Below are positions 1 through 5,988 of a DNA stretch of 11,000 bases, piece after piece; position 1 is the stretch's first letter; each line of letters starts with the position of its first letter. A model generated the notes under the pieces. The model saw only the letters and a list, made by a program, of their open reading frames with translations. It searched no databases and was not told the origin of the DNA. Made by a program: the position numbers and the translations under genes. The DNA comes from Candidatus Parvarchaeota archaeon. Its GTDB lineage: Archaea; Nanobdellota; Nanobdellia; Parvarchaeales; Parvarchaeaceae. The DNA is taken from positions 1 through 11,000 of the forward strand of contig JAMCSQ010000034.1 of NCBI GenBank assembly GCA_023378805.1. The letters are read 5' to 3'.

Positions 1-201
1 ACAAGCATAACAAATGAAGATGCAGAAGAGATATTGACTTCGCTGGTAAAGGTTTACTCTGCCATACCTCCGATACTAAAAAGTTACATCCCCTCTTTGG
101 ACAGGATATTAACGGTATTGCCAGATGTGGTAAGGAAGTATTCTGTAGAGGATATAATAAAGCTTTTGGACTGGGCCGCAAAGAATGAAATAGTTATTTA
201 A
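1..201 (+). CDS. C-terminal fragment of an unrecognised protein
   Basis: Frame 1 is open from the window edge to a TAA at 199-201, giving 66 residues with the start lying upstream of the window. The visible part begins TSITNEDAEEIL and ends LLDWAAKNEIVI. It looks mostly helical, with hydrophobic residues at amphipathic spacing, a central proline-containing stretch (SAIPPILKSYIPSLDRIL), no predicted membrane segment and no cysteines. I do not recognise the family. Codon use (AT-rich, ATA for Ile, AGA/AGG for Arg) matches the neighbours, which supports a real gene. It is followed by a decayed glycosyltransferase remnant rather than by another intact gene. It does not resemble eL18, which often precedes uL13 in archaea. 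Confidence 0.6.
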   Translation, partial: TSITNEDAEEILTSLVKVYSAIPPILKSYIPSLDRILTVLPDVVRKYSVEDIIKLLDWAAKNEIVI

Positions 202-225
202 ACAAAAGAGTATACTATTATCCAA

Positions 226-395
226 ATACGGGAATATGAAGCATGTATCTATGAAGAAAACAAAAACCGCGTGCATTAAACGCGGGATTAAAACATGCCG
301 ATGGAGAAATAATTGGGATATTAGATTCTGAAGATTATATAGATGAAGACCCGGGAAAAAACAATGCATTTAGGAACGGCATTCAAAACCAATAA
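226..395 (+). pseudogene. Decayed glycosyltransferase family 2 fragment
   Basis: Frame 3 from about 264 reads KPRALNAGLKHADGEIIGIL then DSEDYIDED before a TAA at 393-395. This matches the central part of family 2 glycosyltransferases, where a K-P/R-A-L-N-x-G-L-x-x-A-x-G-(E/D)-I-I-G-I-x-D-x-(E/D)-D block carries the acidic residues that bind the sugar-nucleotide and metal. Only some 45 residues remain of a domain that normally exceeds 200. A TGA lies just upstream in this frame at 252-254. The preceding sequence stays open in frame 1 (226-270, IREYEACIYEENKNR), so a frameshift in the A-rich stretch 255-266 is likely. There is no plausible start and no C-terminal half. I infer a gene relic. Homology by motif is fairly sure; the donor gene and exact boundaries are not. 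Confidence 0.6.
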
Positions 396-423
396 TGAGC
401 AGGAAAGTAAAACACAACGATAG

Positions 424-432
424 GTTTAAATT
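424..432 (+). promoter_or_regulatory. TATA box for the uL13-uS9 operon
   Basis: The A/T octamer GTTTAAATT is centred 29 bases before the uL13 ATG. That is the spacing expected if transcription starts at or next to the start codon (leaderless mRNA). A weak AAGG lies only two bases before the ATG, too close to act as a normal ribosome binding site. Confidence 0.5.
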
Positions 433-456
433 CAGATATGTATTCTATTTAAGGAT

Positions 457-867
457 ATGATAATTGACGGAAAAGATTCTGTATTGGGTAGACTAGCGAC
501 TTTCGCAGCAAAATCGGCACTGGAAGGAGAGAATGTTGATATAGTAAACGCAAAAGACATAGTTATAGTTGGAAATAAAAACGACATACTTAATAAATAT
601 CTTGAAAGAAGAAGAATTGGTACAATGTCAAAAGGACCATTCTTTCCAAGAGATACAAAAGGGATAGTTAGAAGAGCTCTTAGAGGCATGATAAGAAACA
701 AGAGGTACCACGGCAGGGAAGCATTCAAAAGGATAAAAGTATATGAATCCATTCCAGAGGAGTTAAAAGATAAGGAAATGATCAATATTGCAAAGGTAAG
801 AATGGACAAGCCTATACACAAAGTTAAAATAGGAGAGCTTGCAAATATACTTAAACAGGTAAAATGA
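457..867 (+). CDS. rpl13: Large ribosomal subunit protein uL13 (L13)
   Basis: 136 residues, close to the usual archaeal length. uL13 is a core protein of the large ribosomal subunit and binds 23S rRNA. The N-terminus MIIDGKDSVLGRLAT is the family signature for the first strand and helix. It is followed by the V-x-x-x-N-A-x-x-I-x-x-x-G-N block (residues about 29-39), the G-P-F-F-P-R-D-(x)-K-G-I-V-R-R-A-L-R-G-M basic segment in the middle, and the archaeal VYESIPEEL motif. The stop TGA (865-867) overlaps the ATG of uS9 (864) as ATGA, so the two are translationally coupled, an arrangement conserved across archaea. The gene that often precedes it in archaea, eL18, is absent; a gene remnant lies there instead. 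Confidence 0.96.
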   Translation: MIIDGKDSVLGRLATFAAKSALEGENVDIVNAKDIVIVGNKNDILNKYLERRRIGTMSKGPFFPRDTKGIVRRALRGMIRNKRYHGREAFKRIKVYESIPEELKDKEMINIAKVRMDKPIHKVKIGELANILKQVK

Positions 868-1259
868 AAAAGAATGCAATGATAGTAGCAAAGAGAAAAA
901 CGGCTGTTGCAAATGCCGTAATAAAAGAGGGAAGCGGAAATGTGTACATAAACGGCAAATCATTGCATTCATTTAATGACAAGCTTTTCAGGATGATAGC
1001 CTCTGAACCTATTGAATTGTCCGATTCTCTTTACAAAAAATATGATATAACAATAACAATAAGAGGGGGAGGCCAGGTTGCCAGGGCACAAACGGTAAGA
1101 TCTGCAATCGCAAAAAGCCTCGTAAAAAAAGAGAAGGCACTTAGAAAAAAGTTTCTGGAATACGACAGAACACTGCTTGTAGACGATAAAAGACAAACTG
1201 AAGCCCAGAAACCCTACAGAAGTGCAGCAAGGGCACTTAAGCAGACAAGCTACAGATGA
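864..1259 (+). CDS. rps9: Small ribosomal subunit protein uS9 (S9)
   Basis: 131 residues. uS9 is a small-subunit head protein whose C-terminal tail reaches the P-site tRNA. Signatures visible are A-K-R-K-T-A-V-A-N-A near the N-terminus, the G-x-G-N-V-Y-I-N-G segment, the glycine-rich R-G-G-G-Q-V-A-R-A-Q loop with the following helix, and the invariant tail ending KQTSYR. The terminal Ser-Tyr-Arg is expected, as is the D-R-T-L-L-V-D-D-x-R archaeal segment before it. Translation is coupled to uL13 by a 4-base overlap. In many archaea rpoN and rpoK follow; here a DUF4406-like gene follows instead. Confidence 0.96.
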   Translation: MKKNAMIVAKRKTAVANAVIKEGSGNVYINGKSLHSFNDKLFRMIASEPIELSDSLYKKYDITITIRGGGQVARAQTVRSAIAKSLVKKEKALRKKFLEYDRTLLVDDKRQTEAQKPYRSAARALKQTSYR

Positions 1260-1268
1260 ACTTAAAGA

Positions 1269-1278
1269 CTTAAATATA
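1269..1278 (+). promoter_or_regulatory. TATA box for the DUF4406-like gene
   Basis: CTTAAATATA, preceded by an A/G-rich patch that could serve as a BRE, is centred about 29 bases before the ATG at 1303. This supports a separate leaderless transcript and favours 1303 over the longer in-frame start at 1222, which lies inside uS9. Confidence 0.5.
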
Positions 1279-1302
1279 CCGGCTTTTCTTAAATACCTTT
1301 GT

Positions 1303-1860
1303 ATGGATAATCTTTATAATTTTATAAAAAAGCAAAGTAAACTCGAGCTTCTTTCCGAACAGATCGGGAAAGGAAACAAAGAAAAGGCACAGAAAACATT
1401 AGTTGAAATGAGTCTTGAACGTGCCTTCTATATGGGTATCCAAAAGAAAAACAATCTTGAAAATGAGATAGACCGTCCTTTAAAGATATACATTGCCGGC
1501 CCGTATACGCCGAAGGATGCAAGTGCGCATGATTACGCAAGAATTGCGCATGAAAACACAGTAAGTGCAATAGACTATGGAATAGACGTAGCAGATAAAG
1601 GACACCTGCCTTACATACCACATTTAACTCACTTCATACACCTATATGGTAAGAAAATACTTTCATATGAATATTATATAAAAGCAGATAGTGAATGGCT
1701 AAAAGACTGCGACGCTATCCTTTATTATCATCATAAGATAGGAGATTCAAAAGGGGCTGATAACGAGCTTAAACTTGCGATAGACAGCGGGAAAACAGTA
1801 TTTTTCAGCGTATATGACATTCCAAAGTATGTGCCTGCTAAAAAAATAATCATTAACTAG
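1303..1860 (+). CDS. DUF4406 / nucleoside 2-deoxyribosyltransferase-like protein
   Basis: 185 residues from the ATG at 1303. A longer reading from 1222 exists, but it overlaps uS9 by 38 bases and lacks promoter support. The core from residue 61 has the family's first strand and loop, K-I-Y-I-A-G-P-Y-T. It is followed by a helix with a conserved Asn (HENTVSAIDYG), then G-H-L-P-Y-I-P-H, a W-L-K-D-C-D-A-I-L-Y-Y strand, and S-K-G-A-D-N-E-L-K-L-A-I-D-S-G-K. In deoxyribosyltransferases the Glu equivalent to this GADNE position is the nucleophile, so the fold and perhaps a nucleotide N-glycosidase or transferase activity are implied. DUF4406 members themselves are poorly characterised. The first 60 residues are a lysine/glutamate-rich helical extension not typical of the domain. 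Substrate unknown. Confidence 0.75.
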   Translation: MDNLYNFIKKQSKLELLSEQIGKGNKEKAQKTLVEMSLERAFYMGIQKKNNLENEIDRPLKIYIAGPYTPKDASAHDYARIAHENTVSAIDYGIDVADKGHLPYIPHLTHFIHLYGKKILSYEYYIKADSEWLKDCDAILYYHHKIGDSKGADNELKLAIDSGKTVFFSVYDIPKYVPAKKIIIN

Positions 1861-1916
1861 GCAGGGTGACATCCTCTCACTGTTAAAGCATGCAGATTTT
1901 CCGCTCACATTTGATA
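1861..1916 (+). mobile_element. Possible relict end of an IS200/IS605-type element
   Basis: Directly after the stop codon, GCAGGGTGACATCCTCTCAC is followed by TGTTAAAGCATGCAG, a short T run, and CCGCTCACA. This closely recalls the right ends seen downstream of tnpB in IS200/IS605/IS1341-type elements, which have a GGGTGACATCCTC... block, a hairpin around a TTAA loop and a trailing TTCC segment. Here the hairpin arms (CTCACTG and CATGCAG) pair only partly, and no tnpA or tnpB coding sequence is present. I infer a decayed solo end; chance resemblance cannot be excluded. The rest of the gap to 2006 shows nothing recognisable. Confidence 0.35.
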
Positions 1917-2006
1917 AATAAACATAATACATACTTAGGTTGGCTCAAAAAATGCGGTAATTAAACTGCCTACTAAATAGATTATAGAAAGCATTAAATG
2001 CCCAAA

Positions 2007-2432
2007 CTATTTTCGCTTCTTTTTAAATATTGAAAAGATAAAAAGCAGGAATGCAAAAACAATGAAAGCTGTATCTACATACAGATTTATAGGCTGGTAG
2101 TAATTGCTCAAGTTATAGTACTGGCCTACACTTACCAGAAAATTAGCCTCGTCTGATATAAGACCAACACCAAAACCAAAAACAAGAGCGGTAATGCACA
2201 TTGCTGTATTGTTTCTTCTAAGCTGTTCATCGAGCGCGAAAAACACTATTCCGCTGACTATTACGAGTATAATCCCTAAAAATATATGATGAAATTTTAT
2301 ACCATTATAGCCTAGTCCGAGATTTCCTCCAAAATAAACGTAAAGCCTGGCTATAATTATTGCAGAAACTATGCCTAAAAGCAAGTAAATGGATGGTTGT
2401 TCTATTATCTTTTTCCCAGAGATTTTGGCCAT
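2007..2432 (-). CDS. Small four-helix membrane protein, unrecognised family
   Basis: 141 residues with four hydrophobic segments at about 15-34, 48-67, 78-98 and 116-136, a basic N-terminus (MAKISGKK) and a very basic end (FKKKRK), suggesting both ends are cytoplasmic. Helix 2 starts with F-H-H-I-F-L-G and helix 3 contains G-F-G-V-G-L-I-S-D-E. A His-His pair at one membrane face together with an Asp-Glu after a glycine-rich helix is unusual for a plain structural protein. I have seen similar HH...G-x-G-x-G-L-x-x-D-E layouts in uncharacterised prokaryotic membrane proteins but cannot name a family. It stands alone, transcribed away from tRNA-Ala, with A/T-rich sequence upstream. Function not assigned. 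Confidence 0.8.
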   Translation of the reverse strand: MAKISGKKIIEQPSIYLLLGIVSAIIIARLYVYFGGNLGLGYNGIKFHHIFLGIILVIVSGIVFFALDEQLRRNNTAMCITALVFGFGVGLISDEANFLVSVGQYYNLSNYYQPINLYVDTAFIVFAFLLFIFSIFKKKRK

Positions 2433-2444
2433 AAATTTAATATT

Positions 2445-2456
2445 ATTAATATTAAC
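2445..2456 (+). promoter_or_regulatory. A/T-rich promoter region shared by tRNA-Ala and the divergent membrane gene
   Basis: The stretch TTATTAATATTA is centred about 29 bases before the first base of tRNA-Ala, a suitable TATA box for it. On the other strand, TTTATAAA at 2465-2472 could serve the leftward gene starting at 2432, giving a leader of around 10 bases. The two assignments compete for the same 50 bases. Confidence 0.35.
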
Positions 2457-2478
2457 AGGTGCTATTTATAAAGAGTAC

Positions 2479-2550
2479 GGGCCGGTGGTCTAATGGCATG
2501 ACGTCACGTTCGCATCGTGAAGGCTCCGAGTTCAAATCTCGGCCGGTCCA
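2479..2550 (+). tRNA. tRNA-Ala (anticodon CGC)
   Basis: A complete 72-base cloverleaf. The acceptor GGGCCGG pairs with CCGGTCC through a G3-U70 wobble, the universal alanine identity element. The D stem is GTC/GAC, the anticodon stem TCACG/CGTGA with loop TTCGCAT (anticodon CGC at 2511-2513), and the T arm CCGAG-TTCAAAT-CTCGG. The discriminator base is A at 2550. The 3' CCA is not encoded and there is no intron. It reads GCG codons. It converges with the GT2-GtrA gene, whose stop is only 16 bases away. Confidence 0.95.
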
Positions 2551-2566
2551 GATCATAACAACCAGC

Positions 2567-3580
2567 TTACAGAAAAACCTTCTGATGGTTTCCTTTCCCC
2601 CATATTAACTTATTTGTAAAGAAGAGGGAAACCGCTGAAACTATAACTATTGAAAACGTGGATATAATTGAAAAATACGTCCTTCCAAAGGCAAGCATGT
2701 ACTTGGATATAACGCTAATCATGAATATGTCAAAGGCCACTACTGCTAGTATAAAGGCATTGAACTTTCCGAAACGGTATGCAGAACTAAGAAAACCCTT
2801 GTTCCTAAAGTTTATCTTCTCATTTACGATAAAATTTGAAAGTCCGCTTATCTCACCTCCAAAAAGCACCGCTAGGGGATAGAAAAAACCAAGACTTAGG
2901 CTTGTATATACCATAAGTAAGTTAACCATGTAGGAAAAAGAAGAAATCAGACTGTAATTTATTGAGGTCTTATTAAAGCTTTTTATTATTGATTCGACCA
3001 TCTCTGCTAGATTGATCCTTTTATTGTCCTTTCCATACTCTTCTCTTATTATTTCAGTAGTGTGTATACCGTGGGCATTAAGAATGTTTATCGATTCGAC
3101 AAGGAAAGACTTTCCGTTCAGTTTTGTGTCTTTAAGAAGCAAAGCAGATTCTTTGGTAAATATCCTATTAAAAGAAAAATTATTGTATGAATTACCAAAT
3201 GACAATAAATTAGAAATCTCCGTTACAAGCATTTCCCTAAAGTTTCTTTTTCCACTTTCAATCATGTTACCGCCATTTAAGTAATCGGTAAACCATGCCC
3301 CGTTTTCTGCGGAGTAACTTTCAAATGTAACTATTTTTTCAGCACCGAGATTCAAAGCCGCTGACAAACCAAGCCGGAAGCTTTCCCCAAAAAGCCGTGA
3401 ATGTGCAAACTTTACGATTATTAAATTTTTCCACCTTTCCTCATCTGTTTCTATTGAATCCAGCAGCACTATAGACTGCTTACTTACTGCTACATTCAGC
3501 TTATCTAAAAACTCCCGTCTCTGTGCAGCTTTTTGACTTACAAATGCGGGCAAAAGAAATGCTATGCTCGGACTGTTCAT
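2567..3580 (-). CDS. GT2-like glycosyltransferase domain fused to a GtrA membrane domain, degenerate active site
   Basis: 337 residues from the ATG at 3580. A longer TTG reading from 3631 adds 17 residues but lies upstream of the best promoter. The N-terminus S-I-A-F-L-L-P-A-F is the first strand of a GT2 (dolichol-phosphate mannose synthase-like) fold. Around residues 61-89, R-L-F-G-E-S-F-R-L-G-L-S-A-A-L-N-L-G-A-E-K-I-V-T-F-E-S-Y aligns with the family's R-x-x-G-x-G-x-A...G-x-x-x-A...D-x-D block, but Glu-Ser-Tyr stands where Asp-x-Asp should be. From about residue 210 there are four membrane helices with E-I-S-G-L-S-N-F-I-V-N-E-K-I-N-F-R-N-K, the GtrA signature. GtrA partners usually flip or handle polyprenyl-linked sugars. 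The fusion order is normal for archaea; the missing metal motif suggests altered or lost catalysis. Confidence 0.75.
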   Translation of the reverse strand: MNSPSIAFLLPAFVSQKAAQRREFLDKLNVAVSKQSIVLLDSIETDEERWKNLIIVKFAHSRLFGESFRLGLSAALNLGAEKIVTFESYSAENGAWFTDYLNGGNMIESGKRNFREMLVTEISNLLSFGNSYNNFSFNRIFTKESALLLKDTKLNGKSFLVESINILNAHGIHTTEIIREEYGKDNKRINLAEMVESIIKSFNKTSINYSLISSFSYMVNLLMVYTSLSLGFFYPLAVLFGGEISGLSNFIVNEKINFRNKGFLSSAYRFGKFNAFILAVVAFDIFMISVISKYMLAFGRTYFSIISTFSIVIVSAVSLFFTNKLIWGKGNHQKVFL

Positions 3581-3602
3581 TAATAGATAAACACAGCACT
3601 TT

Positions 3603-3611
3603 GTATTTAAG
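3603..3611 (-). promoter_or_regulatory. TATA box for the GT2-GtrA gene
   Basis: On the minus strand CTTAAATAC is centred about 28 bases before the ATG at 3580, fitting a leaderless transcript and deciding the start against the upstream TTG at 3631. Confidence 0.5.
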
Positions 3612-3653
3612 CTTAATTTTCTACCTTTCAAAGGTAACTTGTTTTAATTTAGG

Positions 3654-4646
3654 CTAAATATCTGTAAATTTTGCAAGAATCCCGCCGAACGAGTCTAATT
3701 GGCTTAATGATTCATCGTTTTCATCAAACAAAACGATCTCACAGCCTAGATTATCAAGTTTTTCAATAATTTCTTTATTATTCAGTATATATTCCTTCGA
3801 AATAAGAGCCTGCTGCGGCCTTCTTTTGGCTAATGCCTCAATCAGCTTGTTCTCCCCATAGACATAATGCCCATCATCTCTTGATATCCCTGATAAGTAC
3901 TCATTGATCAGCTGTCTTTGGATGGAAAGCCTTGCTCTGGTTAGTGCCTCATTTATGCTATCCCTGGATAAAAGCTCCCTCAAACCCGTGTCTGCATATG
4001 AAACCGTTTCATAGGTTATGCTTTTATCCTTAAGATAGTTTTTTCTTAAATCCTCATTGTCTAGAGCCTTTCCTGCTACTATGAAAGCGTTGTATCCCTT
4101 CGAATATTCTTCAGAAAGCAAGGCCGCGAGTTTTGTGAAAAATTCTTTCCTGCTCTCGTTTTTGAATCTCTTGCCGCTTACTGCTTTTGCAAAGTTCATC
4201 TTTCTATTTATCCTGTAGTTTGACATTATATAAAAGAATGCTGTACCTTCCTCATAAACACAGATAAATACCCTGGGGGAAGTTTCCGCAGCCTGTCTTA
4301 GAAGCTTGACCTGAAAATGCAGAAGCCTGCTTTTTTTAAGGATGAACCCTGTTCCTCTCTTTATCTGGATTGTATGATACTTATGTAATGGAACATTTTC
4401 ATCAGATGAGTAGGTTATCCTACCCCCAATATCCAAAGACGTTTCCGTCAATTTTATCTTTTCGATTATTACTGTTAGTTTTATTGTCTTTATCTCCTGC
4501 GATTTACCTACAACGACTTTTCTCCTAGAGTAAGCGGTTAACTCATCCCCATTTTCGTATATATATTGTAGGAAAATAAGATCGCTATAAGATTTCACTA
4601 TTGCCTTTATCAGATTGTTTCTGCTGTCCAACTTTGTAACTTTCAT
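3654..4646 (-). CDS. pelA: Pelota (aPelota/Dom34), ribosome rescue factor
   Basis: 330 residues, slightly short for archaeal Pelota. It is an eRF1 relative that enters the empty A site of stalled ribosomes with a GTPase (aEF1A in archaea) and promotes splitting with ABCE1. Domain 1 (about 1-125) shows the Sm-like signature D-L-I-F-L-Q-Y-I-Y-E-N-G-D-E-L-T-A-Y-S-R-R-K-V, then L-D-I-G-G-R-I-T-Y and K-Y-H-T-I-Q-I. Domain 2 (about 126-235) is the eRF1_2-like fold and lacks GGQ, as expected for Pelota and not for aRF1. Domain 3 holds V-Y-G-E-N-K-L-I-E-A-L and a C-terminal D-S-F-G-G-I-L-A segment. The usual E-x-G-A-V-E before the LLI/LIS strand is changed to K-R-R-P-Q-Q. Its ATG overlaps the stop of the permease gene (ATGA), so the two are co-translated. 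Confidence 0.93.
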   Translation of the reverse strand: MKVTKLDSRNNLIKAIVKSYSDLIFLQYIYENGDELTAYSRRKVVVGKSQEIKTIKLTVIIEKIKLTETSLDIGGRITYSSDENVPLHKYHTIQIKRGTGFILKKSRLLHFQVKLLRQAAETSPRVFICVYEEGTAFFYIMSNYRINRKMNFAKAVSGKRFKNESRKEFFTKLAALLSEEYSKGYNAFIVAGKALDNEDLRKNYLKDKSITYETVSYADTGLRELLSRDSINEALTRARLSIQRQLINEYLSGISRDDGHYVYGENKLIEALAKRRPQQALISKEYILNNKEIIEKLDNLGCEIVLFDENDESLSQLDSFGGILAKFTDI

Positions 4647-5749
4647 ATTATTGAATAAACTGTATATACCAGGCCCAAAAGCATGACTGCAAATGTAAAG
4701 ACTATAAGGTATATGCCGCCTGGCACAAGGTATTTAATCTTATTTTTGGCTTTTCTTCTTTCAATAAAAACGGCAAATAGTATTAGAATTGCAAGAAGCG
4801 AAATAAATATCCCTCCTGTAAAATCAAGTATACTTTCAAAATTTAAGTCGAAAAGTGCTATCGCGAATGGGGCTGCCAGCGATAAAAACATACTGGGCTT
4901 TCTTCCGATTCCAAAATCATAAGTAAAGGAATCAGCCAGTACAAGACTAAGCGCTATGTATGGCGTTAAAAGAAGGAATAAAGTAGTTAAAGAAAACAGT
5001 ATTTCATAGTAAATTGAATGTATTCCGTCGGTAGCAACAATTGACACTGAGTGGCCGAAAGCGCCAACAAATGCGAAGGAGAAAAAAACATAAATAAGAA
5101 TGGAAATTATATATGAAACAATGATAACGCTTGCAAGCTTGTCCATTCCCCCAAGCTCTTCCTTTACTTCCGGTATTACGGTATAACCTGTAAAAGAGAA
5201 AAGGATTATTCCGAATGGCCCAAAAAGATCTGTTATATTATATAAATAAAAGTTTGCATCCTTGACTATTGTAAGAACCGACAAAGCCGCTGCAACTATA
5301 AGAGCTATCTTTATAAAAAGCAATGGCGTTTCTGCATCCTCAACCAATTTGTAGCCTTTGTATATTAAGGGGAGGGTAAGCAAAAAGACTAAAAGAACGG
5401 AAACTGCATAGGGCAAATGAAAAAGAAACACCATTACCAATGCTATCCCAGTAAGATATGCTATCTGTGCGCCATAGATGGTTAAAACTTGGAATATTAG
5501 AATCAAAATTCTTAGTCTTTTGCCTGTGTACTTGCTTATTATTACAGGTAATTGATGCAGTTTTTTAAAATGGCTAGAAAGTTCACCAGTGTACATTGTT
5601 ATCAATATAGACGCAGATCCTATCAGTACAAGGAGCGCTATTCCCTCAAAAAACCCGCTTTTCTCTATTGCATAGGGCAAAGCAAGTATTCCACCACCCA
5701 CTATCGTCCCTACAGTAGTGCTTAATGCCGCTAAGTACTTCCTATCCAT
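4643..5749 (-). CDS. Amino-acid permease, aromatic/AAAP-type (APC superfamily)
   Basis: 368 residues with about eleven membrane helices. It probably imports an amino acid, perhaps aromatic, by ion symport. The N-terminal T-T-V-G-T-I-V-G-G-G-I-L-A-L-P-Y-A-I-E-K-S-G-F is the broken first helix typical of the Trp/Tyr-permease and AAAP groups, where the unwound glycines bind substrate backbone. A second signature, F-S-F-T-G-Y-T-V-I-P-E-V around residues 184-195, matches the family's F-G-x-x-x-x-I-P-E segment in helix 6. The length is near the 400-residue norm, with compact loops and a basic cytoplasmic linker (ERRKAKNK) before the last helix pair. It is the first gene of an operon with Pelota. 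A scavenged amino-acid supply fits a reduced metabolism; the exact substrate cannot be told. Confidence 0.85.
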   Translation of the reverse strand: MDRKYLAALSTTVGTIVGGGILALPYAIEKSGFFEGIALLVLIGSASILITMYTGELSSHFKKLHQLPVIISKYTGKRLRILILIFQVLTIYGAQIAYLTGIALVMVFLFHLPYAVSVLLVFLLTLPLIYKGYKLVEDAETPLLFIKIALIVAAALSVLTIVKDANFYLYNITDLFGPFGIILFSFTGYTVIPEVKEELGGMDKLASVIIVSYIISILIYVFFSFAFVGAFGHSVSIVATDGIHSIYYEILFSLTTLFLLLTPYIALSLVLADSFTYDFGIGRKPSMFLSLAAPFAIALFDLNFESILDFTGGIFISLLAILILFAVFIERRKAKNKIKYLVPGGIYLIVFTFAVMLLGLVYTVYSII

Positions 5750-5770
5750 AAATTTAGTAACATCTTAAGA

Positions 5771-5780
5771 CTAATATATT
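5771..5780 (-). promoter_or_regulatory. TATA box for the permease-Pelota operon
   Basis: On the minus strand AATATATTAG is centred about 27 bases before the permease ATG at 5749, consistent with a leaderless start. The opposite-strand stretch at 5805-5813 (ATTTATTAA) is the likely TATA box for tRNA-Glu. Confidence 0.5.
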
Positions 5781-5840
5781 TGGTGCTAAGCTATTAAATC
5801 TATAATTTATTAATACGAGCACTTTAATATTATCTATGCT

Positions 5841-5913
5841 GCTCTCGTAGTCTAGCGGCCAAGGACGGTGGCCTCTCGAGTCACTGACCCGGGTTCAAAT
5901 CCCGGCGGGAGCA
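5841..5913 (+). tRNA. tRNA-Glu (anticodon CTC)
   Basis: A complete 73-base cloverleaf. The acceptor GCTCTCG pairs with CGGGAGC with one T-G wobble. The D stem is GTC/GAC, the anticodon stem GTGGC/GTCAC with one G-T wobble, and the loop CTCTCGA (anticodon CTC at 5875-5877). The variable loop has four bases. The T arm is CCGGG-TTCAAAT-CCCGG and the discriminator is A. There is no encoded CCA and no intron. It reads GAG. The 75 bases after it, up to the GalT-like gene, hold only A/T-rich promoter sequence. Confidence 0.95.
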
Positions 5914-5958
5914 ATAACCATTCACTGTTTTTACAGCCTATAAAATAAAAACAAAAAC

Positions 5959-5968
5959 ATTTTTATCT
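5959..5968 (+). promoter_or_regulatory. Probable TATA box for the GalT-like gene
   Basis: CATTTTTATC, within a wider A/T-rich tract starting at 5938, is centred about 25 bases before the ATG at 5989. An out-of-frame ATG at 5981 lies between them, so the exact transcription start matters for translation. Confidence 0.35.
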
Positions 5969-5988
5969 TCAATTGTTGTTATGTTGCT

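Noticed and set aside
109..369. 86-residue open frame on the minus strand
   Set aside because: It lies antisense to the GT2-like remnant, is rich in Phe/Leu/Cys/His as expected of an antisense frame, and has no promoter or recognisable domain.
432..821. 129-residue open frame antisense to uL13
   Set aside because: It is a shadow of a certain ribosomal protein gene; its apparent hydrophobicity comes from reading Lys/Asp/Asn codons in reverse.
1222..1302. Longer N-terminus for the DUF4406-like protein
   Set aside because: It overlaps uS9 by 38 bases, repeats no known domain sequence, and a good TATA box sits at the right distance from the ATG at 1303.
1861..2006. Intact insertion sequence after the DUF4406-like gene
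   Set aside because: No transposase or tnpB coding sequence is present in any frame nearby; at most a solo relict end remains.
3581..3631. TTG start giving 17 extra residues to the GT2-GtrA protein
   Set aside because: The TATA box at 3603-3611 lies inside this extension at leaderless distance from the ATG at 3580, and the GT2 fold begins right after that ATG.
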